The notes beneath the pieces were generated by a model that saw only the letters and a list, made by a program, of their open reading frames with translations, had not been told where the DNA came from and did not search any database. Made by a program: the position numbers and the translations under genes. From contig NZ_JACHWM010000005.1 in NCBI RefSeq assembly GCF_014191355.1, positions 248,001-312,000 on the forward strand: a DNA stretch of 64,000 bases, written 5' to 3'. Shown here piece by piece: positions 16,785-24,094 of the stretch (within the stretch, counting starts at the first letter, position 1; each line of letters begins with the position of its first letter). The DNA is from Methylobacterium sp. R2-1. GTDB taxonomy: Bacteria; Pseudomonadota; Alphaproteobacteria; Rhizobiales; Beijerinckiaceae.

Positions 16785-17789
16785 TCAGAGCATGCTCGGG
16801 AGGATGCGGTCCGGCGGGCGGTGGCCGTCCATGAAGGTCTTGATGTTGATGATGACCTTCTCGCCCATGTCGGTGCGGCTCTCGTGCGTCGCCGAGCCCA
16901 TATGCGGCAGCAGCACCACCTTGCCGGTGCGGGCGAGTCGCACGAGGCGCGGGCTCACCGCCGGCTCCTGCTCGAACACGTCGAGGCCGGCCGCCGAAAT
17001 CTCGCCGCCCTCGATCAGGCGCGCGAGTGCGTTCTCGTCGATCACCTCGCCGCGAGCGGTGTTGACGACGATCGCCTCGGGCTTGAGCAGTTTGAGGCGG
17101 CGTGCCGAGAGCAGGTGATAGGTTGCAGGGGTGTGCGGGCAGTTGACCGACACGATGTCCACCCGCGCCAGCATCTGATCCAGAGATTCCCAGTAAGTCG
17201 CGTCGAGCGATTCCTCGATATGGGTCGGCACCCGGCGGCGGTTGTGATAGTGGATCGACAGGCCGAAGGCCTTGGCCCGGCGGGCGAGCGCCTGGCCGAT
17301 ACGGCCCATGCCGACGATGCCGAGGCGTTTGCCCGTGATGCGCCGGCCGAGCATCCAGGTCGGCGACCAGCCGGTCGTCCAGTCGTCGTCGGGGATGATG
17401 CGCGCGCCTTCCGCGATCCTGCGGGCCACCGCCAGGATCAGCGCCATGGTCATGTCGGCGGTGTCCTCGGTCAGCACGCCCGGCGTGTTGGTAACCGTGA
17501 TGCCGCGCTCCAAAGCCGCGGCGACGTCGATGTGATCCACGCCGTTGCCGAAATTGGCGATGAGCCGCAGGTTCGGCCCGGCCTGAGCCAGCAGCCCGGC
17601 TCCGATCTCGTCGGTCACGGTGGGGACGAGCACGTCCGCCTCGCGGATCGCGGCGGCGAGCGTCTCCTGGGAGAGCGGCGCGTCATCGTGATTGAGACGT
17701 GTATCGAACAACTCGCGCATGCGCGTCTCGACCGCATCCGGCAGGCGCCGGGTGACGACCACCAGCGGCTTGCGCTTCAACGACGACAT
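16785..17789 (-). CDS. D-2-hydroxyacid dehydrogenase (glyoxylate/hydroxypyruvate reductase-like)
   Basis: This 334-residue enzyme has the NAD(P)-binding motif GIVGMGRIGQALARRAKAFG and the catalytic Arg in NTARGEVIDE. The Glu lies in DVFEQEPA and the His in LLPHMGSATHESR, which is the complete D-isomer-specific dehydrogenase set. It resembles GyaR-type glyoxylate reductases and differs from the serine-cycle hydroxypyruvate reductase as I remember it, so the substrate is uncertain. The start MSSLKRKPLVVVTRRL at 17789 begins the catalytic domain; the 58 codons upstream in frame look non-coding. Confidence 0.88.
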   Translation of the reverse strand: MSSLKRKPLVVVTRRLPDAVETRMRELFDTRLNHDDAPLSQETLAAAIREADVLVPTVTDEIGAGLLAQAGPNLRLIANFGNGVDHIDVAAALERGITVTNTPGVLTEDTADMTMALILAVARRIAEGARIIPDDDWTTGWSPTWMLGRRITGKRLGIVGMGRIGQALARRAKAFGLSIHYHNRRRVPTHIEESLDATYWESLDQMLARVDIVSVNCPHTPATYHLLSARRLKLLKPEAIVVNTARGEVIDENALARLIEGGEISAAGLDVFEQEPAVSPRLVRLARTGKVVLLPHMGSATHESRTDMGEKVIINIKTFMDGHRPPDRILPSML

Positions 17790-18093
17790 GTTTCCTCCCG
17801 ACGACGCCGTCCCGCGTTCCCGGCCTGCGCCGACCGCCTCCCCGCGGAGGGCCGGCTTACGCTCCCTTAACCATGACGCGGTCAGATGGAGCGGAGGCGG
17901 ACCGGGCTCGCCGGCCCGCCGCAGGACGTTCGGCCTCTCTAGCAGAGAGGTCGGCGAACACAATGCGGCCCTGACCTCAATGGATCAGTGTCGAAGGGCC
18001 GACCGATCGCGCGCCCGCCCACCGATGTTCCGGCCTGCGCCGCGACATCACCGCACGAACGACTTTGGAGCCACGGATCGGAGACGAGGCACG
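17790..18093. other. Divergent spacer with short hairpin
   Basis: The spacer between the dehydrogenase gene and the SH3 gene contains a 7-bp inverted repeat, CCTCTCT (17934-17940) and AGAGAGG (17944-17950), with a 3-base loop. It may be an operator or a leader hairpin. I find no gene here. Confidence 0.45.
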
Positions 18094-18708
18094 ATGCGCC
18101 CGCCTGAGCTTCCCTCGATGAACCACCCCCCCATGAATCCCGTCCGCCTCGCGCTGCTCGCAGCCGTCTTCGCGCTGCTTGTTCCGCTGACCGCTGAGGC
18201 CGCGCCGGCCCCCGCCCCTGCGCCGGAGGTCGGAAAGGGGCCAGTGACCAAGCTGCCGCTGCCGCGCTACGCCAGCCTGAAGACAAACCGCGTCAACTTG
18301 CGCGAGGGGCCCTCGAAGGACCACCGCACCCTGTGGGTGTTCCAGCGCGAGGGTCTGCCGGTGGAAATCGTGGCCGAGTTCGAGACGTGGCGCCGCATCC
18401 GCGATTCGGAAGGGACCGAGGGCTGGGTCTTGCACTCGCTGCTGTCGGGCCGCCGCACCGCCGTGGTGATTCCGCCCTCCGGTGAGCGGGCCGACGCGGC
18501 CAAGGCCACCGTGCCGCTCAACGCTCGCGCTGACGAGCAGTCGGGCGAGCAGGCGCGGCTGCAGCCTGGAGTGATCGGCAGCGTGAAGAGCTGCACCGGC
18601 ACGTGGTGCCGCCTCGTGGTACCGCTTCCGGACAAGCGCGGCGATGTCGACGGCTATATCCGCCAGAGCCGCCTGTGGGGCGTCTACCCCGATGAGCGGG
18701 TAGAGTAA
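18094..18708 (+). CDS. Exported SH3-domain protein
   Basis: The protein has about 204 residues. A signal peptide (NPVRLALLAAVFALLVPLTAEAAPA) precedes a short Pro/Ala linker and a bacterial SH3 module: NRVNLREGPSKDHRTLWVFQ, then EGWVLHSLLSGRR. A second, weaker SH3-like repeat follows near the C terminus, around CTGTWCRLVV and DGYIRQSRLWGVY. Such proteins usually act in the cell envelope. ATG 18094 is preceded by a purine-rich site (GAGACGAGG); ATGs at 18118 and 18133 are alternatives. A strong terminator follows. Confidence 0.8.
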   Translation: MRPPELPSMNHPPMNPVRLALLAAVFALLVPLTAEAAPAPAPAPEVGKGPVTKLPLPRYASLKTNRVNLREGPSKDHRTLWVFQREGLPVEIVAEFETWRRIRDSEGTEGWVLHSLLSGRRTAVVIPPSGERADAAKATVPLNARADEQSGEQARLQPGVIGSVKSCTGTWCRLVVPLPDKRGDVDGYIRQSRLWGVYPDERVE

Positions 18709-18728
18709 GCGACACGGCCGACAATAAA

Positions 18729-18754
18729 AAAAGGCCCGGCATGCCGGGCCTTTT
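18729..18754. terminator. Bidirectional rho-independent terminator between SH3 gene and irr
   Basis: A perfect 12-bp inverted repeat AAAAGGCCCGGC / GCCGGGCCTTTT with a 2-base loop. It has an A-run on one side and a T-run on the other, so it can stop transcription from both converging genes. Confidence 0.93.
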
Positions 18755-18778
18755 CGTTCGGCAACGGGCAGCGCCGAA

Positions 18779-19279
18779 TCAGGCGCGGCCGGACACCTTG
18801 CGGCGGCGCAGGCGGACGATCACCTCGACGCCGGCAATCTCCATGCCCTCGGGCGCCTCGGGCAGTGAGTCGACCGAGATGCCGCATTCCGGCATGTCGA
18901 GAACCTCGCCCTCTTCCTCGAGGAAGAAATGGTGATGCTCACTCGGATTGGTATCGAAATAGGCCTTCGACCCATCGAGCGCGAGTTGGCGCAGCAGGCC
19001 CGCCTCGGTGAACTGATGCAGCGTGTTGTAGACGGTCGCCAGCGAAACCGGCACCTTCGCGCGCATCGCCTCGTCGTAGAGCATTTCCGCCGTCAGGTGA
19101 CGATCGCCACGGCCGAAAAGGAGCCAGCCGAGCGAGAGGCGCTGGCGGGTCGGGCGAAGGCCGGCCCGGCGCAGACGATCGCGCAGGTCGGAAAGCGGGC
19201 AGCCCCGACGGCCGGCGCCGTCGACCGGCGAGAGGGACCGAGCGTTCAGCACGGCCTGGAGAGGCGTCAGATCAGACAT
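18779..19279 (-). CDS. irr: Iron-responsive Fur-family regulator Irr
   Basis: This 166-residue Fur-superfamily protein has a winged-helix region (GLRPTRQRLSLGWLLFGRGD, LATVYNTLHQFTEAGLL) and the dimer/metal region EHHHFFLEEEGEVLDMP. The three-His stretch and the GCP motif near the N terminus (RRGCPLSDLRDRL) resemble the two heme-responsive sites known in rhizobial Irr. In Rhizobiales, Irr senses heme status and controls iron-dependent genes. The start at 19279 gives the normal length; the upstream open frame is AT-rich leader. It is divergent from fabA. Confidence 0.88.
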   Translation of the reverse strand: MSDLTPLQAVLNARSLSPVDGAGRRGCPLSDLRDRLRRAGLRPTRQRLSLGWLLFGRGDRHLTAEMLYDEAMRAKVPVSLATVYNTLHQFTEAGLLRQLALDGSKAYFDTNPSEHHHFFLEEEGEVLDMPECGISVDSLPEAPEGMEIAGVEVIVRLRRRKVSGRA

Positions 19280-19582
19280 TGCTGGGAACGATTCCCACTT
19301 ATTTAGAATGAGTATAGCGAAGGAAATTATACGGATCATGAAGCCCTGCGGCAACCCGTGCAGGTTCCAACTCCGGCTTGATACGTGAAAGACGCATGGC
19401 TCCTCCCGAGCCGGCGCGCGTTGAACGGTCGTCAGCCGGTGGTTCGTCGGCCGGTGGTCGGCACCGAGCCGGGGCGGCTTTGTGAGCACGGGAAGGCTGT
19501 GCTAACGAGGCGCCCATTCCGTCACGCCCCGTCCGCTCTCCGGCATCGGACCCGTCCGTCACTGAGGACCCGTACGTCATCC
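19280..19582. other. Divergent irr-fabA promoter region
   Basis: This region of about 300 bases separates irr and fabA. The irr-proximal third is AT-rich for this genome and probably holds the promoters. The fabA-proximal part is GC-rich; frames open through it, but they show no conserved protein content. Confidence 0.55.
19283..19297. promoter_or_regulatory. Inverted repeat directly upstream of irr start
   Basis: The 15-base element TGGGAA-CGA-TTCCCA (6-bp arms, 3-base spacer) ends three bases from the irr ATG and overlaps where its ribosome-binding site must be. Just beyond it (19300-19335) is an unusually AT-rich stretch that includes ATTTAGAAT, resembling half of an iron-control element (TTTAGAA...TTCTAAA). 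It could be an operator or a translational hairpin. Confidence 0.45.
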
Positions 19583-20122
19583 ATGGCCTCTCTCGACCAG
19601 CAACCCGACGGCGCTTCTCCGCAGCGCGCTTCGAGCTTCTCCTACGAGGATCTCCTGGCCTGCGGGCGCGGTGAGCTGTTCGGGGCGGGCAATGCCCAGC
19701 TTCCGCTCCCGCCGATGCTGATGTTCGACCGGATCACCTCGATCGGGACCGAGGGCGGCGCCCATGGCAAGGGGCACGTGCTGGCCGAGTTCGACATCAG
19801 GCCGGACCTCTGGTTCTTCCCTTGCCACTTCAAGGACGATCCGGTCATGCCCGGCTGCCTCGGACTTGACGCCCTGTGGCAGCTCGTCGGCTTCCATCTC
19901 GGTTGGCTCGGTGCGCTGGGCCGCGGCCGGGCGCTGGGCGTGGGCGAGGTGAAGTTCACCGATCAGGTCCTGCCGACGGTCAAGCGGGTCGTCTACGGCA
20001 TCGACATCAAGCGCGTGCGTCAGGGCAAGCTCGTGCTGGGCATCGCCGATGGCTGGCTCGAAGCGGACGGCCGGCGCATCTACGAGGCGAACGACCTGCG
20101 CGTGGCCCTGTTCCGCGCCTGA
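19583..20122 (+). CDS. fabA: 3-hydroxydecanoyl-ACP dehydratase/isomerase FabA
   Basis: The protein has 179 residues. The active-site segment [20 protein letters not shown] (about residues 78-97) contains the catalytic His and Asp of FabA. The enzyme dehydrates 3-hydroxydecanoyl-ACP and isomerises the double bond, so it starts unsaturated fatty-acid synthesis. [10 protein letters not shown] at 19583 gives a standard length. It begins a plus-strand series fabA-fabB-small ORF-fabI. Confidence 0.95.
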   Translation: MASLDQQPDGASPQRASSFSYEDLLACGRGELFGAGNAQLPLPPMLMFDRITSIGTEGGAHGKGHVLAEFDIRPDLWFFPCHFKDDPVMPGCLGLDALWQLVGFHLGWLGALGRGRALGVGEVKFTDQVLPTVKRVVYGIDIKRVRQGKLVLGIADGWLEADGRRIYEANDLRVALFRA

Positions 20123-20158
20123 AGCCGCGCCGTACCCCCCGTTTTGAAGGATTATTCG

Positions 20159-20183
20159 CACCGAACCGACTGCCGGTTCGGTG
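20159..20183. promoter_or_regulatory. Perfect 10-bp inverted repeat between fabA and fabB
   Basis: CACCGAACCG and CGGTTCGGTG flank a 5-base loop, 36 bases after the fabA stop. No T-run follows, so it is not a classic terminator. It could be an attenuator, an mRNA-processing or stability hairpin, or an operator for a fabB promoter further down (TTGAGA near 20207). Confidence 0.55.
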
Positions 20184-20283
20184 ATGGTCCCTTGAAGCGT
20201 GGTTGAGATTGGTCGCGCATCATCCTAACTGACCTCCCCGAGGAAACGCCGCACCAGCCGCGGCGCCAGCAGCACGAGCCATC

Positions 20284-21510
20284 ATGCGGCGTGTCGTCAT
20301 CACCGGGATGGGCATCGTCTCGTCCATCGGCAACAATACTCAGGAGGTCCTGGCCTCCCTGCGCGAGGCCCGCTCCGGGATCGCGCGCTCTGACTCGCAG
20401 GCCGCACATGGCTTCCGCAGCCAGGTCGCGGGTGCGCCGACGATCGATCCTGAAGGGGTCGTCGACCGGCGCGCCATGCGCTTCCACGGGGGCGGCACCG
20501 CCTGGAACCACATCGCCATGGATCAGGCGATCCGCGATGCCGGCCTTGAGGAGCGGGAGATCTCCAACGACCGCACCGGCATCATCATGGGCTCCGGCGG
20601 CCCCTCGACACGCACCATCGTCGAATCCGCCGCCATCGCCCGCGAGAAGGGGCCAAAGCGGGTCGGCCCGTTCGCGGTGCCGAAGGCGATGTCCTCGACC
20701 GCCTCGGCCACACTCGCCACGTGGTTCAAGATCCGCGGCGTCAACTACTCGATCTCCTCGGCCTGCGCGACGTCGAATCACTGCATCGGCAACGCCGCCG
20801 AGATCATCCGCGGCGGGCGGCAGGACGTCATCTTCGCCGGCGGCTGCGAGGAACTGGATTGGACCCTATCCGTCCTGTTCGACGCCATGGGCGCCATGTC
20901 CTCGCGCTACAACGACACCCCCGCCCGCGCCTCCCGTGCCTACGACGTGAACCGCGACGGCTTCGTCATCGCGGGCGGCGCCGGCGTACTGGTGCTGGAG
21001 GAGTTCGAGCACGCCAAGGCCCGCGGCGCACGGATCTACGGCGAGGTGGCCGGCTACGGCGCCACCTCCGACGGGCACGACATGGTCGCCCCCTCCGGCG
21101 AGGGCGCGGTGCGCTGCATGCGTCAGGCCATGGAAGATCTGAAGGGCGCCAAGATCGACTACATCAACCCGCACGCTACCTCGACGCCGGTCGGCGACGA
21201 CAAGGAGATCGAGGCGATTCGCGAGGTGTTCGGCGCCGGTGAAGCCTGCCCGCCGATCTCGGCCACCAAGTCGCTCACCGGACATTCTCTGGGCGCCACC
21301 GGCGTCCAGGAGGCGATCTACGCGCTCCTGATGATGAACAACGGCTTCATCTGCGAGAGCGCGCATATCGAAGAACTCGATCCGGCCTTCGCCGACATGC
21401 CGATCCTGCGCCAGCGCCGTGACGGGGTGCAGCTCGGCCACGTCATGTCGAATTCCTTCGGCTTCGGCGGGACCAACGCGACGCTGGTGCTCAAGCACCC
21501 GGACGCATGA
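20284..21510 (+). CDS. fabB: 3-oxoacyl-ACP synthase I FabB
   Basis: This 408-residue condensing enzyme has the Cys-His-His triad: [11 protein letters not shown] near residue 160, [11 protein letters not shown] near 295 and GHSLGATG near 333. Together with FabA it elongates unsaturated intermediates in the anaerobic unsaturated fatty-acid route. [16 protein letters not shown] is the standard N terminus. A spacer of about 160 bases with an inverted repeat separates it from fabA, so it may have its own promoter. Confidence 0.95.
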   Translation: MRRVVITGMGIVSSIGNNTQEVLASLREARSGIARSDSQAAHGFRSQVAGAPTIDPEGVVDRRAMRFHGGGTAWNHIAMDQAIRDAGLEEREISNDRTGIIMGSGGPSTRTIVESAAIAREKGPKRVGPFAVPKAMSSTASATLATWFKIRGVNYSISSACATSNHCIGNAAEIIRGGRQDVIFAGGCEELDWTLSVLFDAMGAMSSRYNDTPARASRAYDVNRDGFVIAGGAGVLVLEEFEHAKARGARIYGEVAGYGATSDGHDMVAPSGEGAVRCMRQAMEDLKGAKIDYINPHATSTPVGDDKEIEAIREVFGAGEACPPISATKSLTGHSLGATGVQEAIYALLMMNNGFICESAHIEELDPAFADMPILRQRRDGVQLGHVMSNSFGFGGTNATLVLKHPDA

Positions 21511-21659
21511 ACGCCACTGCCGCATGGCCGGGCCCTGCGGCGGCATCCTCTTTCGCATCTGCGAAACAACGGCCAAGCATTCTCCGAGCCGTCGTCTGAT
21601 GGATCGGTGGAACCGGCCAATTTCCGCCGCGTTCCTGCTTCGAAAGGCAGGTTTACAAC

Positions 21660-21779
21660 ATGATCGCCGCTCTCGCTCTGCTGACTATGACTGGCATCGC
21701 CCTCGCTGCGACCTTTGCGGTGCGTGCCAAGCAGGCGTTGATCGACGACGCGCAGGCAGGGACCGGCGGCTACTTCTGA
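21660..21779 (+). CDS. 39-residue single-span membrane peptide between fabB and fabI
   Basis: The frame MIAALALLTMTGIALAATFA followed by VRAKQALIDDAQAGTGGYF ends in TGA at 21779. The first 20 residues form one hydrophobic helix and the rest is a short polar tail. A GGCAGG ribosome-binding-like site precedes the ATG, and a good terminator follows 31 bases after the stop, so this looks like a real gene rather than chance. I do not recognise the family. Its place between fabB and fabI is suggestive of an envelope or lipid link, but that is inference. Confidence 0.65.
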   Translation: MIAALALLTMTGIALAATFAVRAKQALIDDAQAGTGGYF

Positions 21780-21810
21780 GACCATCGTTCCGCGCACATC
21801 GATCATTCGG

Positions 21811-21839
21811 CCCCGCCGCACTCACGTCGGGGATTTTTT
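21811..21839 (+). terminator. Rho-independent terminator after the small membrane gene
   Basis: The stem CCCCGCCG / CGTCGGGG (8 bp with one mismatch, 6-base loop) is followed by ATTTTTT. It separates the small gene from fabI, so fabI is likely transcribed from its own promoter. Confidence 0.82.
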
Positions 21840-21971
21840 CTTACCTTCTGTCTTGGACTGTCCGTCGCTGCCCCGCGCCAATCCGGCGCCACGCGTGGAC
21901 AGGCCCTCGCCCGGCGGGCTAAGCCTCGGACGGGGCGCTCAGCGCCGGACCGAACGCGTACGGGTTAGAGA

Positions 21972-22805
21972 ATGACGGGTTTGATGGCGGGCAAGCGCGG
22001 CCTCATCATGGGGGTCGCCAACGATCATTCGATCGCGTGGGGCATCGCCAAGACCCTGCATCGGCACGGTGCAGAACTCGCATTCACCTATCAGGGCGAG
22101 GCGCTCGGCCGCCGGGTGACGCCGCTGGCCGCCTCCGTCGGGTCGGACATCGTGCTGCCCTGCGACGTGGAGGACATCCCGACAGTCGATGCCGCCTTTG
22201 CGGCGCTCGATGAGCGCTTTCCCGACGGGATCGACTTCATCGTTCACGCCATCGGCTTTTCCGACAAGGCGCAACTCAAGGGCCGCTACGTCGACGTCAC
22301 TACCCGCGCGAACTTCTCGCGCACCATGACGATCTCCTGCTTCTCCTTCACCGAGATAGCCCAGCGCGCCGCCGCGCGGATGCCCCGGGGCGGCTCGCTG
22401 CTGACCCTGACCTATGCCGGCTCGACCCGCGTCATGCCGAACTACAACGTGATGGGCGTGGCCAAGGCCGCGCTCGAAGCCTCGGTCCGCTATCTCGCCA
22501 CTGATCTCGGGCCCGACGGCATCCGCGTCAACGCGCTCTCGGCGGGGCCGATGCGGACGCTAGCCGGTGCGGGCATCGCCGACGCCCGGCTGATGTACAA
22601 CCACCAGAAGGCGCATGCCCCGCTGCGGCGCACGGTGACGCTGGACGATGTCGGCAATTCCGCCCTCTACCTTCTCTCCGACCTCTCGGGCGGTGTGACC
22701 GGCGAAATCCACTTCGTCGATTCGGGCTACAACATCATCTCGATGCCGCGCCCGGCAGTGCTTCAGGCCCAGGACGAGGCGGGCGTCGTCGGCGACGACG
22801 TGTGA
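21972..22805 (+). CDS. fabI: Enoyl-ACP reductase (NADH) FabI
   Basis: This 277-residue short-chain-dehydrogenase-type protein has the FabI features GVANDHSIAWGIAKTL, HAIGFSDKAQLKGRY and YAGSTRVMPNYNVMGVAKAALE. The last holds the active-site Tyr and Lys. LSAGPMRTLAGAGI is the substrate-loop region. It reduces trans-2-enoyl-ACP in the last step of each elongation cycle. It completes the irr-fabA-fabB-fabI neighbourhood. Confidence 0.95.
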   Translation: MTGLMAGKRGLIMGVANDHSIAWGIAKTLHRHGAELAFTYQGEALGRRVTPLAASVGSDIVLPCDVEDIPTVDAAFAALDERFPDGIDFIVHAIGFSDKAQLKGRYVDVTTRANFSRTMTISCFSFTEIAQRAAARMPRGGSLLTLTYAGSTRVMPNYNVMGVAKAALEASVRYLATDLGPDGIRVNALSAGPMRTLAGAGIADARLMYNHQKAHAPLRRTVTLDDVGNSALYLLSDLSGGVTGEIHFVDSGYNIISMPRPAVLQAQDEAGVVGDDV

Positions 22806-22871
22806 TCCCCCGCCGGCGTGTCCTCGCGTCGCTTGTGCGCGGCCGCGTCACGCCCCAGGGTGCGGCCCGCG

Positions 22872-23633
22872 ATGATCCCCCTCCCCGGCCGGCTCCTGCC
22901 GCGATTCCCTCTCCTCACGACGATCCTGACCGTCCTGCTGCTGACGGGCGGCTCCGGCGCGGCGCTGGCGCAGAGCGTCACCCTCGATCTCGGCGCGGGC
23001 GGCACCACGGAGCGGGCGCTGCAACTCGTCGCACTGATCACGGTCCTGGCGCTCGCGCCCTCCGTGCTGGTGATGGCGACCTCGTTCACCCGGATCGTCG
23101 TGGTGCTGTCGATCCTGCGCTCGGCGCTCGGCACGCAGACCGCACCACCCAACACCGTGATGGTGAGCCTCGCCCTGTTCCTGACCGCCTTCGTGATGGC
23201 GCCGACGGCGCGGGAGGCCTACCGCACCGGGGTCGAGCCGCTGGTCGCGGGCCAGATCAGCCAGTCCCAGGCCTTCGAGCGAGCCTCCGCACCGTTCAAG
23301 ACCTTTATGCTCCGCAACGTGCGTGAGAAGGACCTCAAGCTCTTCCTCGACATGGCACGTCAGCCGGCTCCGGCGGGCCCCGAGGCGATCGGCCTGGAGA
23401 TCGTCACCCCCGCCTTCATGATCTCGGAGCTGCGGCGCGCCTTCGAGATCGGCTTTCTTCTGTTCATCCCCTTCCTGATCATCGACCTCGTGGTCGCCTC
23501 GGTGCTGATGGCGATGGGCATGATGATGCTGCCGCCGGCCACCGTCGCGCTGCCGTTCAAGCTGATCTTTTTCGTTCTCGTCGACGGCTGGACCCTGGTG
23601 GCAGGCTCCCTCATTCAAAGCTACGGAGGGTGA
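22872..23633 (+). CDS. fliP: Flagellar type III export protein FliP
   Basis: This 253-residue inner-membrane protein has a cleavable signal-like N terminus (LLTTILTVLLLTGGSGAALAQ) and the FliP hallmarks. These are VMATSFTRIVVVLSILRSALG, PTAREAYRTGVEPL, TPAFMISELRRAFEIGFLLF and IDLVVASVLMAMGMMMLPP. It is part of the flagellar export gate with FliQ and FliR, which are not next to it. ATG 22872 starts the signal-like segment; a further upstream start (22818) would overlap the fabI region less plausibly. Confidence 0.95.
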   Translation: MIPLPGRLLPRFPLLTTILTVLLLTGGSGAALAQSVTLDLGAGGTTERALQLVALITVLALAPSVLVMATSFTRIVVVLSILRSALGTQTAPPNTVMVSLALFLTAFVMAPTAREAYRTGVEPLVAGQISQSQAFERASAPFKTFMLRNVREKDLKLFLDMARQPAPAGPEAIGLEIVTPAFMISELRRAFEIGFLLFIPFLIIDLVVASVLMAMGMMMLPPATVALPFKLIFFVLVDGWTLVAGSLIQSYGG

Positions 23634-23689
23634 GGCCCGCGGCGATTCGATTCGAGGTTGCGGCGCCCGCGGAGAGAGGAAGTCGTGGC

Positions 23690-24091
23690 ATGGATCTGAC
23701 GAGCGTTACCGCGCAATGGGCACCGCGAATGCTGAGCGTGCTGCGGATCGTCTCCGCGCTGATCTTCATGGCGCACGGCACGCAGAAGATCCTCGGCTTC
23801 CCGGCGAGTTCGATGAACCCGCCGCTGATGTCGATGTCCGGCGTCGCAGGCCTGCTCGAACTCGTCGGCGGCGCATTGCTCGTGGTCGGGCTGTTCAGCC
23901 GTCCCGTGGCCTTCATCCTCTCCGGTGAGATGGCCTTCGCCTACTTCCTCGCCCACGCTCCCAAGAGCTTCTTCCCGGCACTGAACGGCGGCGATGCGGC
24001 GATCCTGTACTGCTTCGTCTTCCTCTACATCGCCTTCGCCGGCCCCGGCCCGTGGAGCATCGACGCGCAGCGCGGCCGTCGCTCGTACTGA
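23690..24091 (+). CDS. DoxX-family membrane protein
   Basis: This 133-residue protein has four hydrophobic helices. The family motif RIVSALIFMAHGTQKILGFP near the N terminus and the central GLLELVGGALLVVGLFSRPVA are typical of DoxX/DoxD-like proteins. Their biochemical role is usually unknown; some are tied to quinone or thiosulfate metabolism. It lies 56 bases after fliP on the same strand. It is convergent with the large TPR-like protein, with 3 bases between the stops. Confidence 0.85.
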   Translation: MDLTSVTAQWAPRMLSVLRIVSALIFMAHGTQKILGFPASSMNPPLMSMSGVAGLLELVGGALLVVGLFSRPVAFILSGEMAFAYFLAHAPKSFFPALNGGDAAILYCFVFLYIAFAGPGPWSIDAQRGRRSY

Positions 24092-24094
24092 TCG

